64,000 bases of DNA, from positions 518,947,185 through 519,011,184 of the forward strand of contig NC_081414.1 of NCBI RefSeq assembly GCF_030272615.1. Direction: 5' to 3'. The stretch's first letter is position 1. Every line of letters starts with the position of its first letter. The DNA is from Cryptomeria japonica (lineage: Eukaryota > Streptophyta > Pinopsida > Cupressales > Cupressaceae). Below are positions 12,255-23,042 of the stretch, piece by piece. The position numbers and the translations under genes were made by a program. The notes beneath the pieces were generated by a model. That model was not told where the DNA came from. It was given only the letters and a program-made list of their open reading frames with translations, and did no database searches.

Positions 12255-13400
12255 CTATATAGATCCATCTCCACTTGATTCTTCAGATTTTCTAACCCAT
12301 CTCTTTGTGTGATCTTGTTGTATTTCATCTACATTCTGCTTTCCTTTCTCATTATCTTTATCATTATTAACCGGTTGAGTGCTTCTGCAATACTTAGCAA
12401 TATGACCTATTTTCTTGCATGCATAACATGTAACATTGTTCTTCTGAATTGCTTTGACATATCCGGTATCATTTATTGACCTACAATGATTAGCAATATA
12501 TCCAAACTTTCCACATGCATGACATTTAACATTCATTCTACAATCTTCTGATCTATGACCATATTTCTTGCAATTTGTGCATTGACCAGGAGCAGAATTG
12601 TAGTTTTGATTTGCCTTATTTCTACATTGTTTAGCCATATTCCCAAATTTATTGCAAACAAAACATCATTGAATTTATAAGCATTAGATTGCCTTACCGG
12701 TTTCCTCTGTTCTGATGAGTTCTGCATACCAGTTGTTTGATCTTCATTTGTTGTACCAGAGCTTTCACCTTGTACAGATAGAAGTCCTCTAGAATCATCA
12801 ATCTGTCTTTGTCTTTTCAATAAGTCATCCAACTATGCAGCACTAATCCTAAAATTTTCTTTATACTCACTTGTAGTAGTCAGATCACCTCTCAGAGTGG
12901 TTACTTGTCTTTCAAGTTCTTGTTCATTGTTCTGAGAGTGTGCCAAATCAGTTCTCAACAAATTATTCTCATGAGTCAATCCACCACATTCATCAAATTT
13001 TTTCTTCAAATATATAACAAGATTATCTTCCTTCTTCTTTCTATCCTCAATATCTTTTGTTAACCTCATAGTCAGATCTTTCATTTCATTCTTCATGAGC
13101 ATGTTTGCTTGACTTAGTTTCTGACATTGTTCCTTAAGAGCATTTTTCTTTTCATCATCTAGTTGTTGCAAAAGTTATTTTCTCTTGGCTTGAGAAGATG
13201 ATAACCTTTCTTGCAGGATAAGAATGAATTCATTTGCAGAATTCAATTCTTCTTGCAATTTCAATTTCTTCATCCTTTCAGCATCATAATCCTCAAGAGC
13301 CATCTCAAGTTGATTCTCCATAGCCATGTTCAAATATTTTAGTTTTAGGATCTTCCTCGAGCTATTAAACTTCTTCCGAGGTACCAGGATCTCATACAAA
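12255..13400 (-). pseudogene. Gag-like coiled-coil and zinc-knuckle protein of the non-autonomous element
   Basis: Reading from 13400 leftwards, the first about 190 codons are charged and heptad-rich, a long predicted coiled coil (for example EQCQKLSQANMLMKNEMKDL). Stops at about 13172-13174 and 12833-12835 interrupt the frame and a frameshift follows between 12832 and 12638. The C-terminal part carries three CCHC knuckles: CTNCKKYGHRSEDC, CHACGKFGYIANHC and CYACKKIGHIAKYC. The second has Tyr after Gly where the first two knuckle positions usually have Gly-His, so it may not bind zinc normally. The N-terminal gag domain expected of copia elements is absent: coding starts almost at the LTR. 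It is probably a truncated gag used for RNA packaging, now decayed. Confidence 0.7.
13387..13400 (-). promoter_or_regulatory. Degenerate primer binding site of the non-autonomous element
   Basis: The minus strand reads TTTGTATGAGATCC next to the LTR, a decayed form of the plant tRNA-iMet site TGGTATCAGA seen intact in Copia-1 and Copia-2. Confidence 0.45.
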
Positions 13401-13401
13401 T

Positions 13402-14246
13402 TGTTGGGATCCAAGAACACTGAGAGGGAGGGATGAATCAGTGTTCTGCCAGAATGAACAGTTTTTTAACTTTTTTAGACCATGCATATATATACTGGTA
13501 AACAAATAAACATATAACAAGAAGAAAATAAACCATCCACATAAATGAACACCATAACACACATAATTTATACATGGAAAACCTCAATGAGGAAAAACCA
13601 TGGTGGGATTTGTGACCCACAATATTAGTTCATAGGCCATATGAAAAGATATTACATATAATAGGGGCTTGCACTTATAGGAAGGCACACTGCCTAGACC
13701 ATATTGCTCATCACTAAAGAGCCTCACTGACTACAAGCTTTCTGCCAAAGTAAATTACTAAAAATGAACTCAAGAATACATCTGCTATGCCAAATAGAGT
13801 TCGGGTTTCTGGTTCTGCTTTGTACTAGTTCATAAACTCTGAACTGCTACCAGTATCTCTTCTCCTCTAAGAATGTTTTCCAAGATATCTACAGATAATC
13901 TCATGATATAGCATTCTCATACAAAATGATCTCCATACATATATTTTGCATCATATAGTTCTTCTATATTCTCCTATATCCACACATTCCATATCTCACA
14001 TTTTTTGCAAGAATAGCCTAGCACACTAATCTATATACCTACTACAAATAACATGCCTTATGTCGGCTTACAATATATTTACAAAAGTATTTCACTTGGC
14101 AATAATAATTACCAAATGATTTAATTAAATCCTCCTTGATGTCGGCTTCCAAAGAAGTATTGATGTCGGTGCTGGTGTCGATGTCACCCTGAATGCTCCA
14201 AAGCCAGTATCTACTGGTATATGCCTCCTAGTGTCGGTTTATGACT
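13402..14246 (-). repeat. 5' LTR of the non-autonomous element, outer end truncated
   Basis: Direct repeat of 2712-3623 starting TGTTGGGATCC. Similarity stops at about 14246, after tttatgact. The last about 63 bp of the LTR, including the CCAACA terminus, are missing and Gypsy-A leader follows directly. Confidence 0.85.
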
Positions 14247-14278
14247 AGATTTATGCTTGCTGTGACTAATTAGGAAAG
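14241..14278. repeat. 38-bp flanking duplication (partner 2672-2710)
   Basis: The Gypsy-A leader segment beginning atgactagatttatgcttg occurs on both sides of the insertion, at 2672-2710 and 14241-14278, with a few differences. It is far longer than the 5-bp duplication normal for LTR elements. Its first bases (atgact) also match the point where the right LTR breaks off. Confidence 0.75.
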
Positions 14279-15989
14279 TATGAATATTCTCAAAAAGCGT
14301 GTAAACAAACAAGTTTCATGACTGACAAAATCAGGAATTCGTATGACAGAGTTTTCAGACCCAGACAACAATTTAACAATTCCCAAATGATAGAGACAGT
14401 TTCTCATACGAGTTGCTGCCTAAACTTGCATGATAGTTTAATGACCTTCAGATGACAATTTGATGAGTATGATGATTATTCGTACAATAATATATGAAAG
14501 GCTAGATGATAATTTTCTAGTAACAGAACAACAATTCTGTATACTTGGACGACAATTATTATAGGACTAGACGATAAACTGACAGGATGAATTAAGACTC
14601 ATACAACAATAGGTATATAGCTAGACGATAATTCAGTAGACTCGTACGATAATGTATTAGACAGAGACAAGATTCTGATACAGATAGAGTTTTGACGACT
14701 GATAGAGATTAGTTTTTGACTAGGACTGAGTTTTGATCACTGAGTTGTTGATGTTGTTGATTTGTTTTCTCTAGCTTCAAGATTTTAGTTTCAGTTCCAA
14801 GGATGAAAACACAGAAAACATGCAAGAGGTATAATGACTTCAAGCACAACATGCTAACCCTACGAAAGTTGGCTTAGAGAAGAAAACCTTTGCTTGTTGA
14901 CTCGGATACACATCCAATAGCTAATCAAAATATGGCCGCTGAGTCTCAGGCAATGGATTCTCAATGCCGTATTAGCCGATTCCAAACGCTAATGGGGGAA
15001 CGAAATGGGAAGTATATTGGGAGAGTTACTATCTCTCTTGCACAAAGTTTATCCCCCTTTCGAAGGTGAATCGGGTAGCCTCTATCTTATAGTTCTTAGT
15101 CAGGAATTTCGTTCGAAATTACCCCTTAAAGTCACGCAAGCATGATTGAGGCCTATAGCACGACAAGGTACCGAAACAAGTTCTAGTCACGTAAATGTGA
15201 TTGAGATTGTGAGGCCCTCCAAAATACCCGATATGAGAGATATTAAAGAGAAAAATCAAATAATCCTATCCCTTGAGACTTTAACCACCAGAGGCCTATT
15301 TATTATAGTGAGTTGGAATGCTCGGGTCCAGCTATAGTCACTTGGGTCATTCTCAGAGGGTGATTATTTTTTCCCACTATGATAGGCCCGCTAAAGGTAC
15401 ACAAATCTCAAATTTAGAAAAATCTTAGAGGGTCTAGATTTCTGATTATCTATGCAGACAAGAGCATACTTTCCTACCTCTTAGATTTTTCTAAAAACAC
15501 AAAAGACAGATTTGTTCATTAACCAGATAGAAATTTAAGTGCCTAAAAATGAATTTAGAGAATACACGATGTTCACTTGAATCTCCTCAGGCAACCTGCA
15601 TAAACAATGAATCAGTAGTCATACTGCTTTTGTGCAACAAGCATGTTCTTTGACAAGCATTCTGCAAAAATTGATTAGGTTTTCAAAATATTCAGACAGA
15701 CAAACAACAGGCCAGGGTTAGCATTAGTATCATCAAAATTCAATAAGAAAAACCCTAAGAATGCAGTTTGTTTTTAATACAAAATCCAGAATACCATATG
15801 AGTATTCTCACCGAGCTATACAATAATTCGTGACGGACCGTATGATACTTGAAGTTTGTCATTCGGGCCTCTGTGAAAACTTGTACGAGTTTTTGTAGAA
15901 ACTGTACGGAAAAAATCCAAAAAATAAATCTGAAAAATGAAAGTAAGTTAATCTGTGAGGCCGAAAGATGTAGTCTTCTACCCAACAAA
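14279..15989 (-). other. Gypsy-A untranslated leader, LTR-proximal part
   Basis: Non-coding leader between the primer binding site and the nested insertion. At 14330-14660 it is a degenerate array of short phrases such as actcgtacgataat and tagacgataa around the palindrome TCGTACGA. At 14838-15085 lies a block of about 245 bp strongly conserved in Gypsy-B (34381-34627) and Gypsy-C (50540-50785). No ORF longer than 95 codons here resembles a protein. Confidence 0.65.
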
Positions 15990-15997
15990 GGGCGCCA
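15990..15997 (-). promoter_or_regulatory. Gypsy-A primer binding site
   Basis: The minus strand reads TTTTGGCGCCC immediately after the LTR. Gypsy-B and Gypsy-C have TGGCACCCAC at the equivalent place. TGGCGCCCAC-like sites are typical of Tat/Athila-type plant elements (from memory of the family). Confidence 0.7.
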
Positions 15998-16000
15998 AAA

Positions 16001-17254
16001 TGTGTGTGTGAAAAGTGCATAAGTCTGCAAGTTGTAAGACACAACACTTCAATTAAGTCATTGCATGCATGGTTAGACAGATATATTCATGAATATGAAA
16101 ACCATAACAAATCAACCGATTGCCTTCTAAAAGATGGGAGTATAGACTTTCTCTCATATTTTTCTAAGCAATACCAGTGACTGGACTACACCAAGATGAA
16201 GGATTTAATCTATATGATAACAAGATTAAGCTAAATGAATGCAAGATTAAGCTAGATGAATTAAGTTTAAGATAAATGAATGAAGATTATGCTAAATGAA
16301 TTCAAGCAATCATAATTAAACTAAATATGCAAAAAGCTAAACTAAGATACAATAATCTCAAAAGTGCAATATCTTCAATGACTCCAGAGCAAAAACTGCA
16401 TAATAACAATAAATCTCCAAGGTGTTTTGAATGAGAGATGAAGGCTGAATTTATAGAGACTCAAAAGAGAGACCAATAGTCAAGATTGATTAGCAATGAA
16501 CGGTTGAGATTATTCAAAAAAAAGCACAATTCAAGATAATTAAAATAATTGAGATATCAAATTCAATTAACCTTGAGATGGATTCCAATTGTAGCTTGAT
16601 TGAATGCATTCAAATTATAAGTGAGTTTGCATTGGAGATTAAATTTAGTTGATTCCATGCACTTGAGATAAAAATAGGTGTTTTCATGTACTTTTCTTTA
16701 ATTTATTCAAGATTTTTATCTAGAACAAACCGTTTCAATGCAACTATACCTCTTTCCTCAAGAATGGCTTTTAAGTTTTATTTTTAGAGGAAATGATTAA
16801 TTCAATTTAATTATTTTTTTTATTTTTCAAGTTATCTCAATTTTAGAAAAAGAAATATCTTAAGTTTGATTTCTTCTTTCAATTTAATTCTTTTCTTTTG
16901 TTTTCAATTTAATTCTTTCTTTTGCAGATTTTTTTTTTTTTTGTGATAAATCTCTTTTTGTAAATAAATTCATCTTTTTATGATTAAATGGAAAATTTAT
17001 TTATTAATTAAATATGATAGGTTATTTAATTAAATAAATAGGATAATTGATCAAAATGATTTACTTGGAATGATTTAATTAATTAATTAATTATTTAATT
17101 AATATTGAGTGATTAACTTGCCATATAACATTAATGATTGAAGAATTAATTAATTAGGTGCTCAAGGTTGATTTAATTTCTTTTAGTTAGGACCTTGGTG
17201 ATGTTGTCGAGATTAGGGGCCCATGGTTTAGGTGACCATTTTTAGGGTATTACA
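16001..17254 (-). repeat. Gypsy-A 5' LTR
   Basis: 1254 bp with TG...CA ends: on the plus strand it begins TGTGTGTGTG and ends AGGGTATTACA. The outer 100 bp share long identical words with the outer end of the Gypsy-C LTR at 52760-52864 (gatgttgtcgagattagggg). It is very AT-rich at 16750-17150. Confidence 0.8.
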
Positions 17255-17316
17255 GGATCAATTCTAGTTCTTGTAGTCTAGAGACTCTTTGTTCTTCATT
17301 AGGGATAAGGCCTTTT
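17255..17316 (-). pseudogene. 62-bp sliver of Gypsy-B integrase C-terminal region
   Basis: A 62-bp remnant trapped between the Gypsy-A LTR end (17254) and the Copia-1 LTR start (17317). On the minus strand it stays open in the frame continuing from the integrase segment at 24109-24470 and ends in an acidic, Gln-rich helix-like stretch typical of the region after the integrase core. Confidence 0.65.
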
Positions 17317-18377
17317 TGTTGGTATTTTGGTATGGTTTTGTCATTGATGTCAACACCTACTAACACTTATCAACTCTGGCACTTTGGAGAATCAACAACA
17401 TTCACTGGCAAGCAAATGACTCATGCACAGTCACCAGTATCTGGTACACCGGCAGGATATAATGATCACTGGCACTTGGAATGGCATTGAAAACACTTCA
17501 TTATGTTGAAGACATCGTTTGGACACTTTGTCTTAGAGATTTGATTATTGGTATATTCGTATTTGCATATTTGTTGTTACCAGCAAATAGGTCCAGGTTA
17601 TACACCGACAGGTTTATCTTTTCCAGATCAGCATGGCACACTATGGAGATGATTTATTATTATTGTAAATGCATTAAGGTGACATGTTGAATTGGTTATT
17701 GCATCGGGCATTAATGTATTTGTAAATTAATTTTATTGTAATATCCTTTAGATCCGACCTACTAAAATTGGTCCTAGGTTATGATATAAATGTAAGATCT
17801 TATTTGTAAGATTGAATGTGGAAGGCAAAGAAGAATTGTGAGAACGTATATGCGAGAATAAGCAAAGCTATACACGCAGACATCATTTGAAGGTGAAGCA
17901 AGGTTTTTGTGAAAGCATATCAGAACTACACTGGTACTAAATCTAGCATATGAAGATGTTATTTTGAGCAGTACATTCTTATTGGATTTAACCATCCAAT
18001 TGTAGTCAGTGTGACTCCTATTTTGTGTTTGAGCAGTGAGCTCTTGGCGCTTGGCCTTTCTGCATGTGCAGACCCCATTTGTATACACTTATTATCTGCA
18101 GTAGTATCATCTGATTGTGGGTAAGGTTTCCCACCATGGTTTTTCCCCTTATAGGGTTTCCACGTACAAATATTGGTGTTGAGTGTTGTGGATGATTTTG
18201 TCTTTTTGTTTCATGCATTAATCTTTACCAGTATTACAATTATCTGTTAAAACTGTCCACGTGTAGAAAAGATTGGTTTACCAGTATTAAGCAATAAGTT
18301 GGTTAAGTTGTTTTGGTTTGAATTTATTTGACAACTAATTCACCGCCCCCCCTCTCAGTTGTCTCTGGGACCTAACA
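17317..18377 (+). repeat. Copia-1 5' LTR
   Basis: Begins TGTTGGTATTTTGG and ends GGACCTAACA, followed directly by the primer binding site. A TATAAATG at about 17783 is a possible TATA box. Confidence 0.92.
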
Positions 18378-18379
18378 AT

Positions 18380-18389
18380 TGGTATCAGA
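18380..18389 (+). promoter_or_regulatory. Copia-1 primer binding site
   Basis: TGGTATCAGA, complementary to the 3' end of initiator tRNA-Met as in most plant copia elements, two bases after the LTR. Confidence 0.88.
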
Positions 18390-18433
18390 TTTTAGTCCTC
18401 TTTTGCAAAAGTTTAAACAGCTTGAGGAGATCC

Positions 18434-21400
18434 AATGTCTACTAACTATTTTAGGAAGGACAGTCCTAAACTTGATGGAACCAACTATGGCATATGGAAG
18501 ATCAGAATGGAGACACATTTAAATTGGATTGGAAAGGTTATCTAGGAAGTTACAAAGAATGGCTATACTGCTCCTACTCCTGGTAATCCTAATCCACCTA
18601 CCTTGGGAAAAGATGAAGAAAATGATTGCAAAGCAAGCGAAGCACTTTTGAGCACATTAACAGATCAGTAAATCATGGGATTATCAGATAGGTCCACTGC
18701 TAAAGCTATTTGGGATCATTTGGAAACATTGAATGAAGGAGATTCCACAGTCAAAATTGCAAAGCTTAAAAGCTTCTGGGTCAAGTATGAAAATCTGAAA
18801 ATGGAAGAAGATGAAAGGATTTCTGCTTTTATGGAAAGAGTTAATGAAATTGTTTTGGATATTAAATATTGTGGAGGAACCTTAAGTGAAGATGAAGTTC
18901 TTTCAAAAGTTTTAAGAGGATTGCCACCGGCATATAAAATGAAAGTCACTGCTATAAATGAGTTAAGAGCAATGCCTAATACATCAGTAACTAGAGATAC
19001 ATTGATTAGAAAACTTTCAGCCTTTGAAGACAGATTTGGTCCTGTTGCTACTATAAAGACAGATTTAGCCTTTAAAGAATCAACATCATCTGCATCATCA
19101 TTTGACAAATCTGATTGGAAAGCCTTTTATGCAAGAAAAATTCAAGAAAGAAGGAAAGAAAATGAAGAACTTGAAGCACTATTTGCAAGGAAAATGTCTA
19201 AAGGTCCAGTTGGAAGTAAGTATGAAGGTAAAACACCCTTTAAATGTTTTAACTGTAATAAGATTGGTCACATGGCTTCAAGATGCCTTGATAGACATGC
19301 TAGACTAAGAGAAGAAGCTAGAAGAACATGCAAGCCTAACCCTAAATATCAGAGATACAGATTTAAGAAGAATAAAGACAAATCTTGTTATCTTGCTGAT
19401 GAAGGAGTGACTGATGATTCTAATGAGGATCCGACAGACAATGGATGGGTTTTTGTTGCTATAACAAAAGACCAACCGACACCTACCATTCAACCGGTAG
19501 AGCAGGCCTTGGTAGCTAAAGTTGAAGTAAAGGATGAATGGATCATTGATTCGGGATGCTCACATCATATGATAGGAGATAAAAGTAAATTCTTGAAATT
19601 TCAAGAATATAATGGAGGTCTAGTGAGATTTGGAGATGATAAAGCTTGTCTGATCAAAGGTAAAGGTACAATATCTTTTGATGGAAAGCATAATACTAAC
19701 AATGTTTACTATGTTGAAGGTTTAAAGCATAATCTTTTGAGTGTTGGTCAATTAGTTGAGAAAGGATTTCAGTTATAGTTCAAAAATGGAAAATGCAAAA
19801 TCATGAATAGAACTAGTTTAGAAATTGCAACTGGTAATCAAATTAGAGGTAATATCTTTAATTTGAATAACAGTGAAAAGAAATGCTTGATTGCACATAT
19901 TGATGAAAGTTGGCTATGGCATAAGAGACTCTGTCATGTAAACTTTAAATCATGAATAGAACTGGTTTAGAAATTGCAACCGGTAATCAAACTAGAGGTA
20001 ATATCTTTCATTTGAATAACAGTGAAAAGAAATGCTTGATTGCACATATTGATGAAAGTTGGCTATGACATAAGAGACTCTGTCATGTAAACTTTGATTG
20101 CATGGTAAAAATCACTACTACTAAGGCAGTTAGAGATTTACCTAAAATTGTCAAACCTCACAATACAATATGTAAGGCATGTCAATTTGGAAAACAAGTT
20201 ATAGCCACCTTCAAAAGTATTCCATAAAAATCCAATAATTCTCTTGACTTAATTCACATTGATTTATGTGGTCTAGCTAGAACTAAAAGTTTACAAGGTG
20301 ATAGATATTTCATGCTAATCATTGATGACTATTCTAGAATGTGTTGGGTTACTTTTCTCAGAGCAAAATCAAAAGCACTTGTGAAGTTCAAACTGTTCAA
20401 AGCAATGGTAGAAAATGAAACTAGTAAGAAAATCAAATGTCTAAGATCAGATCAAGGAGGAGAATTTACATCTAAAGAATTTAATGCATTCTATGAAGTG
20501 AATGGAATTAGAAGACAACTATCAGCACCTCAGACACCACAGCAAAACGGAGTTGTTGAAAGAAAAAACAGAACTGTCTTGGATGCAGCTAGAAGTATGT
20601 TATCAGAAGTAAACCTACCACATGTATGTTGGAGAGAGACAGTAAGTACAACGGTCTATACATTCAACAAAGTTCACATCAAAGGTGAAACCGATAAGAC
20701 TCCTCATGAACTATGGTTTGGTATTACTCCTACTCTTAAATATTTTAGAATATTTGGAAGTAAATGCTATATTATAAGAGATGAGTATATTGGGAAATTT
20801 GATCCTAGAAGTGATGAAGGAATATTTCTTGGTTATTCATCTAAGAGTAAAGCATATAGATGTTTTAACAAAAGATTGCAGAAAATTGTTGAGAGTACAA
20901 ATGTGAAGATTGATGAACAACTCAGAGGAACTTCAAGGTATATAGACTCTGAACCAGCAACAGAAATTCTAACAAATGAACCTACATTGAATCCACCAAT
21001 ATAGAATGAAGATCCAATTACACCAGTATCATCTGAAAATTCCACAGTAACTGAGGAACAACAGCAAACAAAGACACCCCGGTATGTAAGACTGAATCAT
21101 TCTGAAGATCAGATAATTGGAAATAAGTATAAAGGAGTTATGACAAAAGGAAGATTGGCAAATGAAGAGGTATGTCTTATTTCTCAAAATTGAACCATCA
21201 TCAGTTAATGAGGCATGTGAAGATAAACATTGGACTAAAGCCATAGAAGAAGAATTAGAACAAATTGAGAAGAATAACACTTGGACATTAGTTCCCTAGC
21301 CTAAAGATAAAAATGTAATTGGAACCAAATGGGTATTCAGAAATAAAGCAAGACTAGTGTGTAAGGGATATTCTCAAAAAGAAGGAATTGATTATAATGA

Positions 21401-22694
21401 GACCTTTGCATCGGTAGCCAAAATTGAGGCAGTCAGATTATTTTTGGCTTTTGCAGCACATAAGAACTACAAAGTATATCAAATGGATATTAAATGTGCA
21501 TTTCTGAATGGAGATCTTGAAGAAGAAGTTTAAATTGAACAACCTGATGGATTTTCTTTGACAAATAACAAAGATATGGTTTGCAGGTTAAGGAAAGCTT
21601 TGTATGGATTGAAGCAAGCTCCAAGAGCTTGGTATGCTAGATTGGATAAGTATCTTTTGAAGATTGGTTTTTCTAAAGGTAATGCTGACAGCAACTTATA
21701 TTATAAAGTGACTAATGATGACATCTTGGTTATAAAAGTTTTTGTTGATGATATAATCTTTGGAGGAGAAGATGGATTATGTAAAGAATTTTCTATTGAA
21801 ATGCAGCAAGAATTTGAAATGTCTATGATTGGAGAAATAAAATTATTTTTAGGATTGCAGATTTCACAAACTGACAAAGGTATATTCTTGAGTCAATCCA
21901 AGTACTTAAAGGAGTTATTAAAGAAATTTGGGATGGAGAACTCTAAACTGGTAAGCACACCTATGACTACAAGTGACAAACTATCACTAAGGGATGAATC
22001 TACACCTGTTAATCCAACTAGGTATAAATCTATGATAGGAGGTTTACTGTATTTGACACAAACCATACCTAATATCATGAATGCAATATGTATTCTTTCA
22101 AGATTTCAGAGTAATCCTAGAGAAAATCATGAATCAGCAGTAAAAAGGATTTTCCGGTACTTACAAGGCACTACAGATCTTGGATTATGGTATCCTAGAG
22201 ATGAAAACTTTGAATTATGTGCATACACAGATGCAAATTGGGCAGGAGATGTGGATGATAGAAAAAGCACCACCGGCGGAGCATTTTTTCTTGGAAACAG
22301 ACTAGTTTCTTGGTTGAGTAAGAAACAAAGTTGTACATCCTTATCAACATCAGAATTAGAATATGTTGTAGCAGCAACTAACTGTACACAAGTACTATGG
22401 CTTAAGCAAATGTTGTAAGACATAAAGGTAAAATGTAAGGAACCTATAACTATCTATTGTGATAACACTGCAGCAATTGATATATCTAAGAATCCGGTAC
22501 TACATTCTAAAACCAAACATGTTTCTATCAAATTGAATTTTCTACGGGAAAATGTTGAAGGAAAAGAAATAAAACTAGTTTATGTGAATACTAAAGAGTA
22601 GATTGCAGATATTTTCATTAAACCTCTACCTAAGGAGACTTTTGAATATCTTAGAGATCAGCTTGAGGTCATACCCCCACCAGTAGATACTTAG
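18434..22694 (+). pseudogene. Copia-1 gag-pol polyprotein, decayed
   Basis: An ATG at 18434 opens a gag (N-terminal phrase LDGTNYGIWKIRM) that meets stops at about 18541 and 18669; an open stretch continues at 18675-19778. Order: gag core, CCHC knuckle CFNCNKIGHMASRC (about 19240-19285), protease DSGCSHHM (about 19548), integrase zinc region, integrase core with IDDYSRMCW, SDQGGEF and NGVVERKNRT (20312-21004), RT with YGLKQAPRAWY and FVDDI (21740-21755), and RNase H (to 22694, with stops at about 22417 and 22600). Breaks are several stops, a 149-bp tandem duplication (19798-20095) that shifts the frame, a one-base shift near 21190, and a missing in-frame piece where WVFRNK joins ARLVCKGY (about 21330-21355). 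It cannot make a working product. Confidence 0.9.
19798..20095 (+). repeat. 149-bp tandem duplication inside Copia-1 pol
   Basis: Copies at 19798-19946 and 19947-20095, each starting aaatcatgaatagaact and ending catgtaaacttt, differing at a handful of sites. It duplicates the start of the integrase zinc-binding region (HKRLCHVNF). In the second copy the Trp codon before His is TGA. Confidence 0.92.
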
Positions 22695-23042
22695 AGAGTT
22701 GATGTTTGTCATCAACCGACAGAATTAACAGAGAATTCTTTTACTCCAGCTTTGATGAGGAAGCTACTTCTTAGGGGGAGTAGTTGGTATACTAAATTGG
22801 TTGGTATTTTGTATATGAACTTGGTTTTATAGTAAATAACTTTGGCATTTGATGTCAAAGAGGGAGAGATTGGTATGAAAAAACACAAGGAAACACATAT
22901 CACTCTCAGGGGGAGAGATTGTTACTTTGGGAGAAATTACTTATATTTTGGTAATTGTTGGTATTTTGGTATTTGGCATTTTTGTTTTAGCACTTTGATG
23001 CTTTTTCCATCTTGTGTTGCCATCAATGCCAAAGGGGGAGAT
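22695..23042 (+). promoter_or_regulatory. Copia-1 3' untranslated region and polypurine tracts
   Basis: Non-coding tail between pol and the 3' LTR. The functional tract AAAGGGGGAGAT (23031-23042) touches the LTR. Three similar purine runs each followed by ttggta or ttgtta occur upstream, near 22773, 22857 and 22906, which suggests repeated PPT-like units. Confidence 0.75.

Larger units (their letters stand above)
2712..14246 (-). mobile_element. Non-autonomous LTR retrotransposon with gag-like and accessory ORFs, no pol
   Basis: Two direct repeats beginning TGTTGGGATCC (2712-3623 and 13402-14246) are its LTRs. A polypurine tract lies next to the left repeat and a degenerate tRNA-iMet binding site next to the right one, so the element reads on the minus strand. 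Between them are a coiled-coil plus zinc-knuckle gag-like region (12255-13400) and a long unfamiliar ORF region (3958-6997). I find no protease, integrase, reverse transcriptase or RNase H. Without the 4.84 kb insertion at 7022-11861 the element would be about 6.7 kb. The polypurine tract is the same as that of Copia-1, so copia machinery may have moved it; that is inference. Confidence 0.75.
1..17254 (-). mobile_element. Gypsy-A: Ty3/gypsy (Tat-like) LTR retrotransposon, 5' part, interrupted
   Basis: Read on the minus strand the order is 5' LTR (16001-17254), primer binding site (15990-15997), a leader of about 2.2 kb, then gag and the start of protease, running off the left edge of the window. 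The leader is split by the LTR element at 2712-14246. The gag is closely similar to that of Gypsy-C at 46748-49477, for example the shared segment beginning MKLKHEIQDLIDAGK. The right end (TTACA at 17250-17254) abuts Gypsy-B integrase sequence, so Gypsy-A inserted into Gypsy-B. Its 3' half, 3' LTR and second target duplication are outside the window. The Tat-like placement is an inference from gag style, the ILLGRPW motif in sister copies and the second RNase H in Gypsy-B. Confidence 0.85.

Noticed and set aside
14330-14660. CRISPR-like array of short repeats
   Set aside because: Units are degenerate, spacing is irregular and there are no unique spacers of constant length; the host is a plant and the array belongs to a retrotransposon leader.
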